In this document: piece by piece, positions 1-18,607 of the stretch | Numbering within the stretch: position 1 is the first letter of the stretch | How the letters are laid out: every line of letters begins with the position of its first letter | Assembly: GCF_964340395.1 (NCBI RefSeq) | Contig: NC_135557.1 | Location: 12,667,546-12,731,545, forward strand | Length of the DNA stretch: 64,000 nucleotides | Reading direction: 5' to 3' | Origin: Glandiceps talaboti | Lineage: Eukaryota; Hemichordata; Enteropneusta; Spengelidae | Notes under the pieces: model-generated | Told to the model about the DNA's origin: nothing | Databases searched by the model: none | The model's input: only the letters and a program-made list of their open reading frames with translations | Program-made: the position numbers and the translations under genes

Positions 1-41
1 ATACATACATACATACATACATACATACATACATACATACA
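1..41. repeat. (ATAC)n microsatellite at window edge
   Basis: Pure tetranucleotide repeat. It corresponds to the array at 25869-26153: the sequence right after each array is nearly the same. Confidence 0.95.
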
Positions 42-215
42 GCTGTGAAAATTAAATCCCATCCAATATAATTTTGGGACTGAACCCTAATATCAGCTGC
101 TGCCCCAACGCGATAACGATTTCAATGTGTTACAATATTACTTATGGCTAAAATCGTCATGTAATAACTATCAAACCAAAGTGACTATAGAGTTCCAATT
201 AGCTAGCACATTATC
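41..215. repeat. High-identity paralogous block, left copy (intron)
   Basis: Starts cagctgtgaaaattaaatcc and matches 26153-26330 with only a few substitutions. In the right copy this lies in the CCP2-stalk intron, so here it should be the same intron. Beyond about 215 the match fades. 215-540 shows a short direct repeat (the run beginning attgaagtctattatcacgg occurs three times at about 303-440). Confidence 0.8.
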
Positions 216-539
216 TTTTAAATCTAAAAGAATATTCCCTACTAAAGACCAAATGTCTTCTTTTTTGAAATTGGAAATTACTTTTCGGAATGTTAGACTT
301 CATTGAAGTCTATTATCACGGTTCTATACTTTACATTTCAATGTTAGGTATAGGCCAAATTGAAGTCTATTATCACGGTTCTATACTTTACATTTCAATG
401 TTAAGTATAGGCCAAATTGAAGTCTATTGTCACGGTTCTAAGTATAGACTGGATTGAAATATGATATGATATGATATATATTTTATTACCCGATCAAATA
501 TGTTTTTATATTACATTTCAAGGGTAAGTATATATATCT

Positions 540-1407
540 GTGTTATAAATATATACACTACAGATATGTATGTGACGTCTACGTCTTACAAAGATATACA
601 CTATAGATGTGTACGTGAGGTCTACATCTTACAAAGATATACACTATAGATGTGTACGTGAGGTCTACATCTTACAAAGATATACACTATAGATGTGTAT
701 GTGTTCTATGTCTTACAAAGATATACACGATAGATGTGTATGTGTTCTATGTCTTACAAAGATATACACTATAGATGTGTATGTGTTCTATGTCTTACAA
801 AGATATACACTATAGATGTGTATGTGTTCTATGTCTTACAAAGATATACACTATAGATGTGTATGTGTTCTATGTCTTACAAAGATATACAATATAGATG
901 TGTATGTGACATCTGCATCTTACAAAGATATACATCGTAAAAGTGTATGCAATGTCTATGTCTATGTCTTACAAAGATACCGGCTCCCTGTAGCGTAGTG
1001 GTTAGCGCACAGGATTAGCAGTCGGGAGGTCACGGGTTCGAATCCCACTGAAAACAGGGGATTTTTCTGTGACAGACCCAAACCCAGGATGGGTGTTCTA
1101 CATAATAGATGGGTAGGCTGTATCCCTCAGCTGTGTCTCACTCACAAGACGAGTGCGAATTCGGGGGACTAGCAAAGTCGGGGACGATTACTCACAAGGA
1201 GCCCGCAGGTGCTATGTTTGCCTGGGTGCCTCTGGGATAGTAGCCTGTGGACTGACTGGGAAAGCCTTGACAGTGATATAGAGCGTGCTACATGTACATA
1301 GCCCTGTCACGTAGTCCCAAATGGATCTTTGTAGCGTTTGTGTTTGTTTGTTTGTGTGTATTTGTCTGCATAAGCAAATCGCTGGAGGAATTCCTAGCAC
1401 AAAAAGA

Positions 1408-1439
<32 letters not shown>

Positions 1440-3130
1440 TATACACTATAGATGTGTAAGCAATGTCTACCTCTTACAAAGATATATAGTATATGTGTGT
1501 GACGTCTATGTCTTATAAAGATATACACTATAGATGTGTACGTGACGTCTGTCTTACAAAGATATACACTATAGATGTGTGTGAAGTCCACCTCTTATAC
1601 AGATATATAGTATATGTGTACGTGACATCTACATCTTAAAAGATATACACTATAGATGTGTACGTAATGTCTACCTCTTACAAAGATATATAGTATATGT
1701 GTGTGACGTCTATGTCTTACAAAGATATACACTATAGATGTGTGCGTGACATCTGTCTTACAAAGATATACACTATAGATGTGTGTGAAGTCCACCTCTT
1801 ATACAGATATATAGTATATGTGTACGTGACATCTACATCTTAAAAGATATACACTATAGATGTGTACGTAATGCCTACATCTTACAAAGATATACACTGT
1901 AGATGTGTACATGATACCTACGTCTTACAAAGATATATAGTATAGGTGTGTGTGTGGCATCTACATCTTACAAAGATATACACTATAGATGTGTACGTGA
2001 TATCTATGTCTTACAAAGATATACACTATATATGTGTACATGATGTCTATGTTATATAAATATATACACTATAGATGTGTAAGTAATGTCTACCTCTTAC
2101 AAAGATATATAGTATATGTGTGTGACGTCTATGTCTTACAAAGATATACACTATAGATGTGTGCGTGACATCTGTCTTACAAAGATATACACTATAGATG
2201 TGTGTGAAGTCCACCTCTTATACAGATATATAGTATATGTGTACGTGACATCTACATCTTAAAAGATATACACTATAGATGTGTACGTAATGTCTACATC
2301 TTACAAAGATATACACTGTAGATGTGTACATGATACCTACGTCTTACAAAGATATATAGTATAGGTGTGTGTGTGGCATCTACATCTTACAAAGATATAC
2401 ACTATAGATGTGTACGTGATATCTATGTCTTACAAAGATATATAGTATAGCTGTGTATGTGAAGTCCATCTCTTACAAAGATATATGGTATATGTGTGTG
2501 TTTGACATCTGTCTTACAAAGATATACACTATAGATGTGTATGCGATGTCTATATCTTGCAAAGATATACACTATAGATGTGTATGTGACATTTACGTCT
2601 TACAAAGATATACACTATAGATGTGTGTGAAGTCCACCTCTTACAAAGATATATAGTATATGTGTGCATGTGACGTCTACATCTTACAAAGATATACACT
2701 ATAGATGTGTGTGAAGTCCACCTCTTACAAAGATATATAGTATATGTGTGCATGTGACGTCTACATCTTACAAAGATATACACCATAGATGTGAATGATG
2801 TGTGTGTGAAGTCCACCTCTTATACAAAGATATATAGTATATGTGTGTACGCGATGTCTATGTCTTATAAAGATATACACGATATATGTGTACGTGATGT
2901 CTATATCTTGCAAAGATAAGCACTATAGATGTGGGTGTGATGTCTGCATCTTAGAAAGGTATACAATGTAGTTGTTTATGCGACGTCTACGTCTTACAGA
3001 GATATACACTATAGATGTGTATGTAATGTCTGCTTCTTACAAAAATATACACGATAGATGTGTATGTGACATCTACTTCTTACAAAGATGTACAATATAG
3101 ATGTGTACTTGATTTCCACCACTTACAAAG
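540..3130. repeat. Minisatellite of about 42-bp units
   Basis: About fifty imperfect copies of a 38-43 bp unit built around cttacaaagatatacacta plus tagatgtgtacgtga. Variant units (tatatagtatatgtgtg; gtgaagtccacctc) recur in the same order, for example at 1593, 1797 and 2217, so units were amplified as multi-unit blocks. The array lies in the left CCP gene's intron after CCP2. The right copy has only a few decayed units at 26735-26945. A SINE interrupts it at about 980-1437. Confidence 0.93.
980..1437 (+). mobile_element. tRNA-derived SINE with A-rich tail
   Basis: The head has a pol III A box (tagcgtagtggttagcgc, from 991) and B box (ggttcgaatcc, 1035-1045), spaced as in a tRNA. It is followed by an unrelated body ending cgctggaggaattcctagcacaa and an A-rich tail. 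A second full copy at 35018-35463 defines the family and its ends. It is inserted in the minisatellite. The array sequence aaagata is found on both sides and may be a target-site duplication. Confidence 0.85.
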
Positions 3131-3235
3131 ATAATAGTTGTGTACTTGCAATTGAAGGCTATTTATTATATAAATTCTACAAAATAGGTAGATGGGAGGT
3201 ACAAATGAACATGAAATAACATGATAATCACTTAC

Positions 3236-9323
<6,088 letters not shown>

Positions 9324-9368
9324 CTAAAATACAGTAAGGGAGTGCCGAAATGCAAATTATTTTTTCAG

Positions 9369-11175
9369 TTCGACTGTATAATTGGTCAAAACTAGCATTG
9401 AGATGTAAATTCTTGCTCAATTCGGTAATTTCATTGGTGAAAACATAACTATCATTGACATTCAAATATCATATTTGTTTTCGATGGCAACATGATTTGT
9501 TTATAGTTACGAATACTTCGTTGTTAACAATAAAATGGATAAATGATGTACACTTCCATAGAATAATTGCCCTATATTCACATCAGGGAGTTGGTTACTA
9601 TTGGCCATGCGCACAAGAAATGAGTAACGCTATTTATTACAAAATTTGTCAGGTTTACATGTCTTTAACTAGTAAATGTTTGTACCAAAAAAACAACATT
9701 TTATGTTTGGGATTTTGCTGTTATCACTCAATGTTTATGAGTGAACGCTTGGTTGGTCGATTACAGTACCTTAGTTTGTCCTAGACCGTTCCCTTTCTCT
9801 AGTGTGTGACATATACAAACATATGAACAATTGACTGCAACGTTTTATTCGACAGGGTTATAACAATGCCAGGGGATGTTTAAAGAGGCTTGTCAATTTT
9901 GTCAATAGAGATAGATTTTGACAATAGTTCTATTCACGTCCAAGGCGCCCCATATCGTGGGAAAAAGTCTGTTTTCGTCTAATCAAAACCTGATTTCTTC
10001 ACTACAAGAACCATTAGAAACATTATTAACAAACACTCCACTTGCCCATCAATTTATCTATCCACCCACCCATACAATCAAGACCAGGGTTGTGTGGAAA
10101 GTGAATGAAGTCTAAGCAACGTCGTTATAATTGAAACAACATTTATTTTTTGCCTTTGAAAATGCCACTCAGATAGTGCCTAGAGGCCGATATATTGAGT
10201 CTGACGTCTTTTTGGAGCCTGTCATTGCAACGTTCTATTAGTATAGGTGATAACATTTTATACTTAGTTAAATCAACTGTTGATATAAAGTCTCCACTCA
10301 TGATAAGTTTACCAAACACAACAATATTTTGGAGGTTGGGTAATTTGCATATATACCTATATATCCATCCAGTTGAAATACCAGCACCCTTTTACTGAAC
10401 GACACAACATGTTTTTGAAATATGGACATTATCAAAAAATAGCTTATTTGAGATATTTTAATTGACCAACTTTGGAAAATACAGGTTTTCCGAGCAAGAC
10501 CATTACTGATTTATGTGTGACTTTGATTTATCTCAAATGCTTTATCTGAATGTTTCGACCTTTGTTCTCATGACCTATGTATAACTGAAACTCTACCGTT
10601 TACAATTCCTTCAAGCAATCAGTTAAATAAACTATATATATATATATATATCTACATCCGTATCGAGCACTTTACAGCAGAAGATCTGGAACCAACATTT
10701 GGATATAATATATATATAATTTTGTACACCAACATTCAGCTGTACGTCCACTCAGACACCTATCCCTCCAATTATTCACCCGCCCCTCTCATTCACTCAT
10801 TCACTCACTCACTCACTCACTCACTCACTCACTCACTCACTCACTCACTCACTCACTCACTCACTCACCCACCCACCCACCCACCCACCCACCCACCCGC
10901 CCATAAGAATGATATATGTCGTACAATCCCATTCCACACTTCCATCACATCTTGCACCTATCAGTCCGTCAAATTAGAATTGGGAGCAGCACAATATGCA
11001 AACAATGGTATGGTATGAACGCCAGTTTGTCATCTTAAAAAAGTGTTGGTATCAATGTTGATCTGGCAGAACTTCGTATATGTGTATTCTGCATCATCGT
11101 CGTAGACCACACCTTCTTTTATGGCACTGTCCAAGACAGACTGTCGCAGTGTTCCAGAAGAAATAACAGCTCTGG
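9369..11175. repeat. Tandem duplication unit 1, upstream of left CCP gene
   Basis: Starts cgactgtataattggtcaaaac and ends gaagaaataacagctctggtt. It is followed directly by a second copy at 11176-12715. Corresponding points are 1806 bases apart (9918/11724, 10195/12001). The unit contains a CACT/CACC array and no recognisable coding sequence. The short frames in both copies are parallel only because the DNA is duplicated. Confidence 0.92.
10793..10903. repeat. (CACT)n(CACC)n microsatellite
   Basis: Compound tetranucleotide array inside duplication unit 1; a shorter version is in unit 2. Confidence 0.95.
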
Positions 11176-12715
11176 TTCGACTGTATAATTGGTCAAAACT
11201 AGCATTGAGATGTAAATTCTTGCTCAATTCGGTAATTTCATTGGTGAAAACATAACTATCATTGACATTCAAATATCATATTTGTTTTCGATGGCAACAT
11301 GATTTGTTTATAGTTACGAATACTTCGTTGTTAACAACAAAATGGATAAATGATGTACACTTCCATAGAATACTTGCCCTATATTCACTTAAGGGAGTTG
11401 GTTACAATTGGCCATGCGCACAAGAATGAGTAATGCTATTTAGTTCAAAATTTGTCAGGTTTAAATGTCTTTAACTAGTAAATGTTTGTACCAAAAAACA
11501 AACATTTTATGTTTGGGATTTTGCTGTTATCACTCAATGTTTATGAGTGAACGCTTGGTTGGTCGATTACAGTACCTTAGTTTGTCCTAGACCGTTCCCT
11601 TTCTCTAGTGTGTGACATATACAAACATATGGACAATTGACTGCAACGTTTTATTCGACAGGGTTATAACAATGCCAGGGGTTGTTTAAAGAGGCTTGTC
11701 AATTTTGTCAATAGAGATAGATTTTGACAATAGTTCTATTCACGTCCAAGGCGCCCAATATCGTGGGAAAAAGTCTGTTTTCGTCTAATCAAAACCTGAT
11801 TTCTTCACTTCAAGAACCATTAGAAACATTATTAACAAACACTCCACTTGCCCATCAATTTATCTATCCACCCACCCATACAATCAAGACCAGGGTTGTA
11901 TGGAAAGTGAATGAAGTCTAAGCAACGTCGTTATAATTGAAACAACATTTATTTTTTGCCTTTGAAAATGCCACTCAGATAGTGCCTAGAGGCCGATATA
12001 TTGAGTCTGACGTCATTTTGGAGCCTGTCATTGCAACGTTGTATTAGTATAGGTGATAACATTTTATACTTAGTTAAATCAACTGTTGATATAAAGTCTC
12101 CACTCATGATAAGTTTACCAAACACAACAACATTTTGGAGGTTGGGTAATTTGCATATTTACCCATATATCCATCCAGTTGAAATACCAGCACCCTTTTA
12201 CTGAACGACACAACATGTTTTTGAAATACGGACATTATCAAAAAATAGCTTATTTGGGATATTTTAATTGACCGACTTTGGAAAATACAGGTTTTCCGAG
12301 CAAGACCATTACTGATTTATGTGTGACTTTGATTTATCACTCACTCACTCACTCACTCACTCACTCACTCACTCACTCAATCACTCACTCACTCATCACT
12401 CACTCACTCACCCACCCACCCACCCACCCGCCCATAAGAATGATATATGTCGTACAATCCCATTCCACACTTCCATCACATCTTGCACCTATCAGTCCGT
12501 CAAATTAGAATTGGGAGCAGCACAATATGCAAACAATGGTATGGTATGAACGCCAGTTTGTCATCTTAAAAAGTGTTGGTATCAATGTTGATCTGGCAGA
12601 ACTTCGTATATGTGTATTTTGCATCATCGTCTTAGACCACACCTTCTTTTATGGCACTGTCCAAGACAGACTGTCGCAGTGTTTCAGAAGAAATAACAGC
12701 TCTGGTTTGCGAGAA
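11176..12715. repeat. Tandem duplication unit 2
   Basis: Second copy of 9369-11175. It lacks about 280 bases just before the CACT array (unit 1 about 10535-10790). A third, partial copy of the unit's start is at 33541-33810. 12716-13270 shows nothing recognisable. Confidence 0.92.
12338..12432. repeat. (CACT)n(CACC)n microsatellite
   Basis: Shorter counterpart of the array at 10793-10903, with two phase slips. Confidence 0.95.
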
Positions 12716-13271
12716 TAGTATTGTGATGATTTAAAATCAGTGTCAATAATGTGTGTGACAGAAAAAATGATCGTTTTTCTATTTTCTAAACTGAAATTAA
12801 TTGACGAAAGAACGGCTTCTTTACTAGGTTGACTGTTCAGGTGATTTTTATTTCAACTATTGAATGGTAGAGTTCACCTGCCTGTATTGATTGACCTTTG
12901 TAACTTTAATCTCCTATATCCAGATAAGTGCCCCATGTAAATGTCACTTCTCATTGTTTCAATGTTGAAGTCTCACTAATTTCATTAAACAGTACCCACA
13001 TTATAGTTACATATGTACCAGAGATTACTTGCACCAGTGCGCCTGCATAGTATACTAGTGGTATTTGCACTGCGTTATTTGCATACCCGCATGCAAGTAA
13101 CATGCAAATGAAGACGCGGTCGTTCATTCTACACGAAAGCGCGTGATTGCATTGTGTCAAATTTACGGAAAGTTTTTTTTAGGATAATAAAACACATGTA
13201 TCAATAACAGAACCCCATACCGCGTGAGTTTGGGTGTGGATAATGCAAATGGGTATTTGATTGCAATCTCA

Positions 13272-13970
13272 ATATGCCCGAGCATGTGCAACGCACATGC
13301 AAGGCCGCCTACATTCAACTGAGACAAATCAGCTCTATTCGTCACTTTCTCACTTCTAGTGCCACTCAAACACTTGTCTCCACACTCATCCTGTCTCGCT
13401 TAGACTATTGTAATGCTCTTCTCTCTGGTTGTCCTAAACACCTCACTGACAGACTACAGCATGCACAAAATGCTGCAGCTCGGCTTGTCTTCAAAGCTAA
13501 AAAGTTCGATCATGTACAACCTCTTCTTAGAAAACTTCATTGGCTGCCTATCACTTCACGTATTCAATACAAAGTTTCATCCATTTGTTTCAAGTCAGTT
13601 GTAGGTATTGGCCCACAATATCTCACGGATCTTCTACATCAATACATTCCTCGAAGACCACTTCGCTCGTCTTCTGATTCTAGTCTTCCCTGTGTTCCAA
13701 GGGTGTCAACCAAAACATTTGGTGAAAGATCCTTCTCTTACATTGGCCCTACTTCATGGAACCACCTCCCTTTAGATCTTCGCCATTTCAAATCTTTGTC
13801 AACCTTCAGACATTCTCTCAAAACTCACCTCTTCAACTGCTAATAACTGTTTTTCTTTCTCATTTTATTTAATACACATTACCTTGAATTCACATTTCCA
13901 TGAGCTTCGAGTTCTTCGGAGATGAGGCGCATTACAAATCATCTTATTATTATTATTATTATTATTTGCA
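13272..13970 (+). mobile_element. 5'-truncated non-LTR retrotransposon (CR1/L2-like), RT C-terminus and 3' end
   Basis: An open frame at 13274-13843 (189 residues) matches the C-terminal third of CR1/L2/Jockey-type reverse transcriptases: SRLDYCNALLSGCP, then LQHAQNAAARLVF, LLRKLHWLPITSRIQYK, and a C-terminal SWNHLPLDLRHFKSLSTFRH followed by a Leu-rich end. After the stop come a short 3' UTR (gagatgaggcgcattacaaa) and a (TTA)n run, the short tandem-repeat 3' end usual for CR1/L2. The catalytic part and the upstream endonuclease are missing, so the copy is dead although this part of the frame is open, implying a fairly young insertion. The N-terminal Met is incidental. Confidence 0.85.
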
Positions 13971-14456
13971 CTTGTGCTGGTTGTGTTTTCTGCTCCACGT
14001 TTACGAGGGTATTGCAGCAGAGAACACTGCAAGCACTCGTTCAAATGTCCCGAGTACACCACACTTGCACCCGAGCATGAAAGGGTTCTGACATATCTCA
14101 TTTAAGTTCTAGTAGATAGTCTTAGGGAGATCTTCCATGAATGTCATTTTCTTGCAAGTAAATCAACCAAAACGATATTTCAAGACACGAAGTTGTGGAT
14201 AGAAGGACAGATTCTGCCATATCCTATGGTTATTGTGACGAAACGTTAATAATCTTATATTGATATACCGTATGATGGACACACTTCGGTTACTAGCTCA
14301 TGTTTAGGCAAGCAACAACCAGGTCACCGTGGTTGACTGCTAACATTAACTGTTTGACCATTTTCTTTTTGGTTTGGTTGTCTGTACTATTTTATTGAAA
14401 CAACTTACACCGAATTTGAACATTTGACGAATCATCTAAATGGCCAGCAGGCATAA

Positions 14457-14457
<1 letters not shown>

Positions 14458-14501
<44 letters not shown>

Positions 14502-14614
14502 CATGATGATGATGTTGTTGTTGTTATTGTTGTTGTTGTTCGTGATGTTGTTGATGTCGATGTTGTTGTTGTTGTTGTTGTTCGTGATGTTGTTGATGTT
14601 GATGTTGATGTCGA

Positions 14615-14651
<37 letters not shown>

Positions 14652-14672
14652 GCTGCTGCTGTTGTTGTTGTT
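14458..14672. repeat. (TTG)n trinucleotide array
   Basis: Imperfect TTG/ATG repeat. It would encode poly-Leu or poly-Gln in different frames but lacks any coding context. Confidence 0.93.
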
Positions 14673-15329
14673 TCTCGATTATTTTCCCCCGGACCCTATG
14701 TTTTGACACTCTCCTATGTTTATCCTTACACGTACACATTTGCCAGAAATACGATTATCTCTAAGTCAACCTTGACATTCTCCAGTAGTTGTTTCTACCC
14801 ATCCACCCATCCATCAAAGAACGATGACATATTTTGTCTATATAGTATAATGTACAGCAGCAGATATTCGGAATCGGTGTATTTACCAATCTGAACACCC
14901 AACTAATAAAGCGTTTTACTCGTTTGCACAATCATTTATAGTTTCCATATCAAGTGTACAATAACACTGTAAGACTAGCATGTGGCCTTTCCAACTTAAA
15001 TCAACTTGTAAATAATGTTGTCAGCTAACAAATGGTTATAACCCCCCCCCCCCCGGAAAAAAAGCCAAAAATTATATTAAAATAAAAACTTTAAAAAAAA
15101 GTAATTGAAAGTAGGAGAATTTCGTTTTTTGGGGTGACGTATATTTCAATAGGGTAGTATGTTGAATAGTCCATTTTATGTTCATGTGTTTCTGTTGACC
15201 GCTGTAACATCAAGCTTTCGTCGATCAATGGAGTTCAATATAAATCTCCTGCAATACATTTGTCCTTGCTTGGATTTTAAAATATAAAGTCAAGTAGACA
15301 AGAACAAAATATACATCAATAAACACACT

Positions 15330-15331
<2 letters not shown>

Positions 15332-15371
<40 letters not shown>
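15332..15371. repeat. (AC)n microsatellite
   Basis: Dinucleotide run in a stretch (14700-15590) with no recognised gene. Confidence 0.95.
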
Positions 15372-15375
<4 letters not shown>

Positions 15376-15599
15376 CGATCACATGTAAGCATTGTAACGA
15401 CTTTTAACTTTTGACAGAGACACTTACCTCGCTTTGAAGTTGAACATTTATAATCCAAAAGTTGTTCCAACATCATGTTTGATGATTACTGTAACGATTA
15501 ATAAGCCAAACGTTGAAATCGTTTCAGGATAAGTATATGGTTCCAATTGACATCTGTAATTTCATGTAAAAACGAAATTCAAGTGATCACACCGGCTAA

Positions 15600-16005
15600 T
15601 TTGTATATTTCTACCTTTCTCCGATCATTTCTTACATGTCTGTGTAAAAACCAACAGTTTGAGATGTGTTTTTTTACCATCAAATTGTTGCAGTCCATGA
15701 AATGAATTCTTAGACATTGTATTAGCTTTGTGATAACTTAATGGACCGTATTCAGCGGTCATAATAAAACTTTTATGACTTGCGTTAAATGCAAACTGTC
15801 AGAGTCTCAATGACTCGAGGCGACCTTGAGGTCACTGTAGTATCACCGGGGTAGGATGCACTGTGTACATGTACAAGGGCAATTCAATAGAATAAAAAAC
15901 ATATGACCAGCGGGTAAGGAACAGGCTATAAACTCAATTGATAAGTAGTACCGTGTCAAAATATTCCAATATGATATAGCATGTCCAGTTTCTTATTGGT
16001 CCCGG
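15600..16005. repeat. Partial first copy of the 16-20 kb repeat block
   Basis: Matches 16095-16520 and 18700-19125: tgtatatttctacctttctccg through atgtccagtttcttattgg. It is joined directly to the next copy. Confidence 0.88.
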
Positions 16006-18030
16006 TATTTTTCACACCAAACCTGTTAGCCTTATCTGAATATAATTTCATCAACGGAGATATTAATTGATCCGCTTTCTGTCACGTTTTTGTACCTTTG
16101 TATATTTCTACCTTTCTCCGAGCATTTCTCACATGTCTGTGTAAAAACCAACAGTTTGTGATGTGCTTTTTTACCATCAAATTGTTGCAGTGCATGAAAA
16201 GAATTCTTAGACATTGTATTAGCTTTGTGATAACTACTGGACCGTATTCAGCGGTCATAATACAACTTTTATGACTTGCGTTGAATGCAAACTGTCGGTC
16301 ACAATGACTCGAGGTGACTCTGACAATTGTCAATGCCAAACGGCTTTGAGGTCACTGTAGTATCACCGGGATAGGATGCGCTGTGTACATCTACACGGAC
16401 AATTCAATAGAATGAAAAGCATATGACCAGCGGGTAAGGAACAGGCTATAAACTCAGTTGATAAGAAGTACTGTGTCAAAATATTCCAATATTATATAGC
16501 ATGTCCAGTTTCTTATTGGTTCATGCTTGGTTGTATCAAACAGAAACGTTCACACGGTACTGACATTTATTTCAAAATGTTCACTAAAGTATATAGTGTA
16601 ACACTGATACGTCAATTAACGGCAGTCCTGGCGATATTTGAAAGACTATTTCAGTCACTGATATCAATGTGACCTAGATAGCAACTGACAATAACAATTA
16701 AAGGCCGGGCATTCATCCTAAGTCATCGCATTACGGTTATCAAAGGAGTATTCTTTTGTTCTGGTCCAACAGTGTGCCTGTGTGTACTTTTGTCTTTCCC
16801 TAAGTCTCTGTGATCGTGTCTGTATGAAGCAGACCTATTTAGCTTTGATACTGTCTCCCCTTCTAATTTGCAAGATATTTCTGTGGTACTGTAGACTCTA
16901 TGTTATTGAACTGTATCATGGGTGAGTTCACAACTCATTGTGGTATTCGACCAAGGTTTTGATCATGTGTAGTATATAATACCAACTCTCCGAGTGATAA
17001 TGACCTCACATGGACTGCGAGAAGTAGCTGTGAAGATGCAGTGTTATTACTGTTCGTAAAATGCACAATAGAAAATGGCACTGACAGTACACAGATGTGG
17101 ACTGTTACCAAGGACAATATTGTGTATTTAACAAGTTCAAAGACATTTCTCGAAATATAGCTACCTATTTAACAAGTTTTCACTAATTATATCTATTACA
17201 TCAAAAATTGTAATTGCGGGGTTTCGGAAATGCAAAGTGTATACATAAAAACAGATACCAAGAAGCCATAAGATTTGAATTCGTGGCGTAACAATTTATT
17301 TTGGTCAGATAGGAGACTGTGATAATGATGATACAAGGAAAGCACAGATATTTGTATTACTCGGTTATAAAAGTAGAAAATTAAGACAAAAAGGAGAGTG
17401 GAACCAGGGAATGTACATCAACGATTACTATTTTTAATGTATTCATCCAGGTCATAGTTTATAAGTTCATTCACTCATCGCTTTTGGTGAACCCGATTTG
17501 TATGTTCGGCTCAATTTCAATACTTAATGATTTGGTCGTGCCCTCATCTAACAGAATCTGCATTATATACGCAAATGTAAATGAGATATTGCTTCATTTC
17601 TCAGAATGCCTTGCCGTTGAGGAAAGAATACATCTCCTTAGGCAGATTTTGCCAATTTGTATAACTCTATTTCAGACTAACGTGATTACAGCTTGATTTG
17701 TAGTTTGTATTATTCATTCTGTTTGATTATAACACTGTTCCTTCAATCATGTTGGTTTTACTTATCACTTTGAGTCAGTACAGACAATGTATCACGCCCC
17801 CGTGCGGTCAAACTACCCCATTCTCAATCTACATAGAACAGACTAAATGAGCTGTGCTGATTGTAGTGAAGAGAAGAGCGAGATTCGATGTGAATGAAAG
17901 TAAAATACTGATTATGATATGAACGTAACATAGAATTTAAGCAGCATATAACTTGTTGATGACTGTATATGGTTTTGGGAATGTCTGATTACATACAAAG
18001 CCCATAGTGCTTATCGGTTATAATTTATAA
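16006..18030. repeat. Tandem-duplicated block, copy A (about 2 kb)
   Basis: Starts ttcacaccaaacctgttagcc and ends near cttatcggttataattta. It is collinear with 18608-20690, about 2605 bases away, by eye at roughly 90% or more. Minus-strand open frames occur in both copies (16032-16214 with 18636-18896; 16935-17117 with 19544-19753) but show no recognised domain. 18031-18607 between the copies holds nothing I recognise. Confidence 0.9.
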
Positions 18031-18607
18031 TGGCACTAATTCGATTTATAAAACAATGAACAAAAAGATAAAACAAAAACAAAACCAAATGAAAGAACTT
18101 ATTCTTGGGAATGTATGCTGTGAAAGACATTCGGATCATGACGTACATTCTTTCCATACTACAACTTTTATCCTCCTGGCTGCTGTGTGGTCATTGCACC
18201 AGATGTGAACACTATAACATTTCTTTAGAATGAGGAATCGAACTTATATATTATAATGCGTTGTAACGTTTGAAGTAATGGCATAGTCTGGTTTTTTTTT
18301 AATTTTTCTTTTGTGTATTTTTGTTGAAAGGCCTCGGCCGGTCTAGCGAGATGAGTAGGCTGCCATATCCAATTTTATTTTAGTAGGCCCATCAAATGAA
18401 AATCCATAAATTTTGACAACCATCTCAGTCACTGGTATTAAAATTCACCCAGATAGAAATGCCCTGTAGCAATTAAAGGGCAGGCATGCAATATCAGGTT
18501 ATTGCATTGGTGTTATTATATTAGTGAAGTCACGATAATTACCTTTGATTACTCTTTTCTCCAAAAAATTTTTCTATAGCTGTGTCCCCACATAACTCAT
18601 TATCACT

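Noticed and set aside
985-1055. tRNA gene
   Set aside because: Has A and B boxes but no acceptor-stem pairing; it is the head of a SINE with a second copy at 35018.
540-3130. CRISPR-like array appearance
   Set aside because: Eukaryotic context, no unique spacers; the units are contiguous 42-bp minisatellite repeats.
9918-10398. Pairs of similar 65-67 codon frames (also at 11724-12204) as conserved genes
   Set aside because: They are similar only because the underlying DNA is tandemly duplicated; noncoding parts are equally conserved.
14440-14739. Poly-Leu frame on plus and poly-Gln frame on minus
   Set aside because: Pure TTG/CAA repeat with no flanking coding sequence or splice context.
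15225-15476. Start exon MMLEQLLDYKCSTSKR with a strong donor (GTAAGTG near 15425)
   Set aside because: No partner exon or signal found downstream, and the rest of the frame is an AC repeat.
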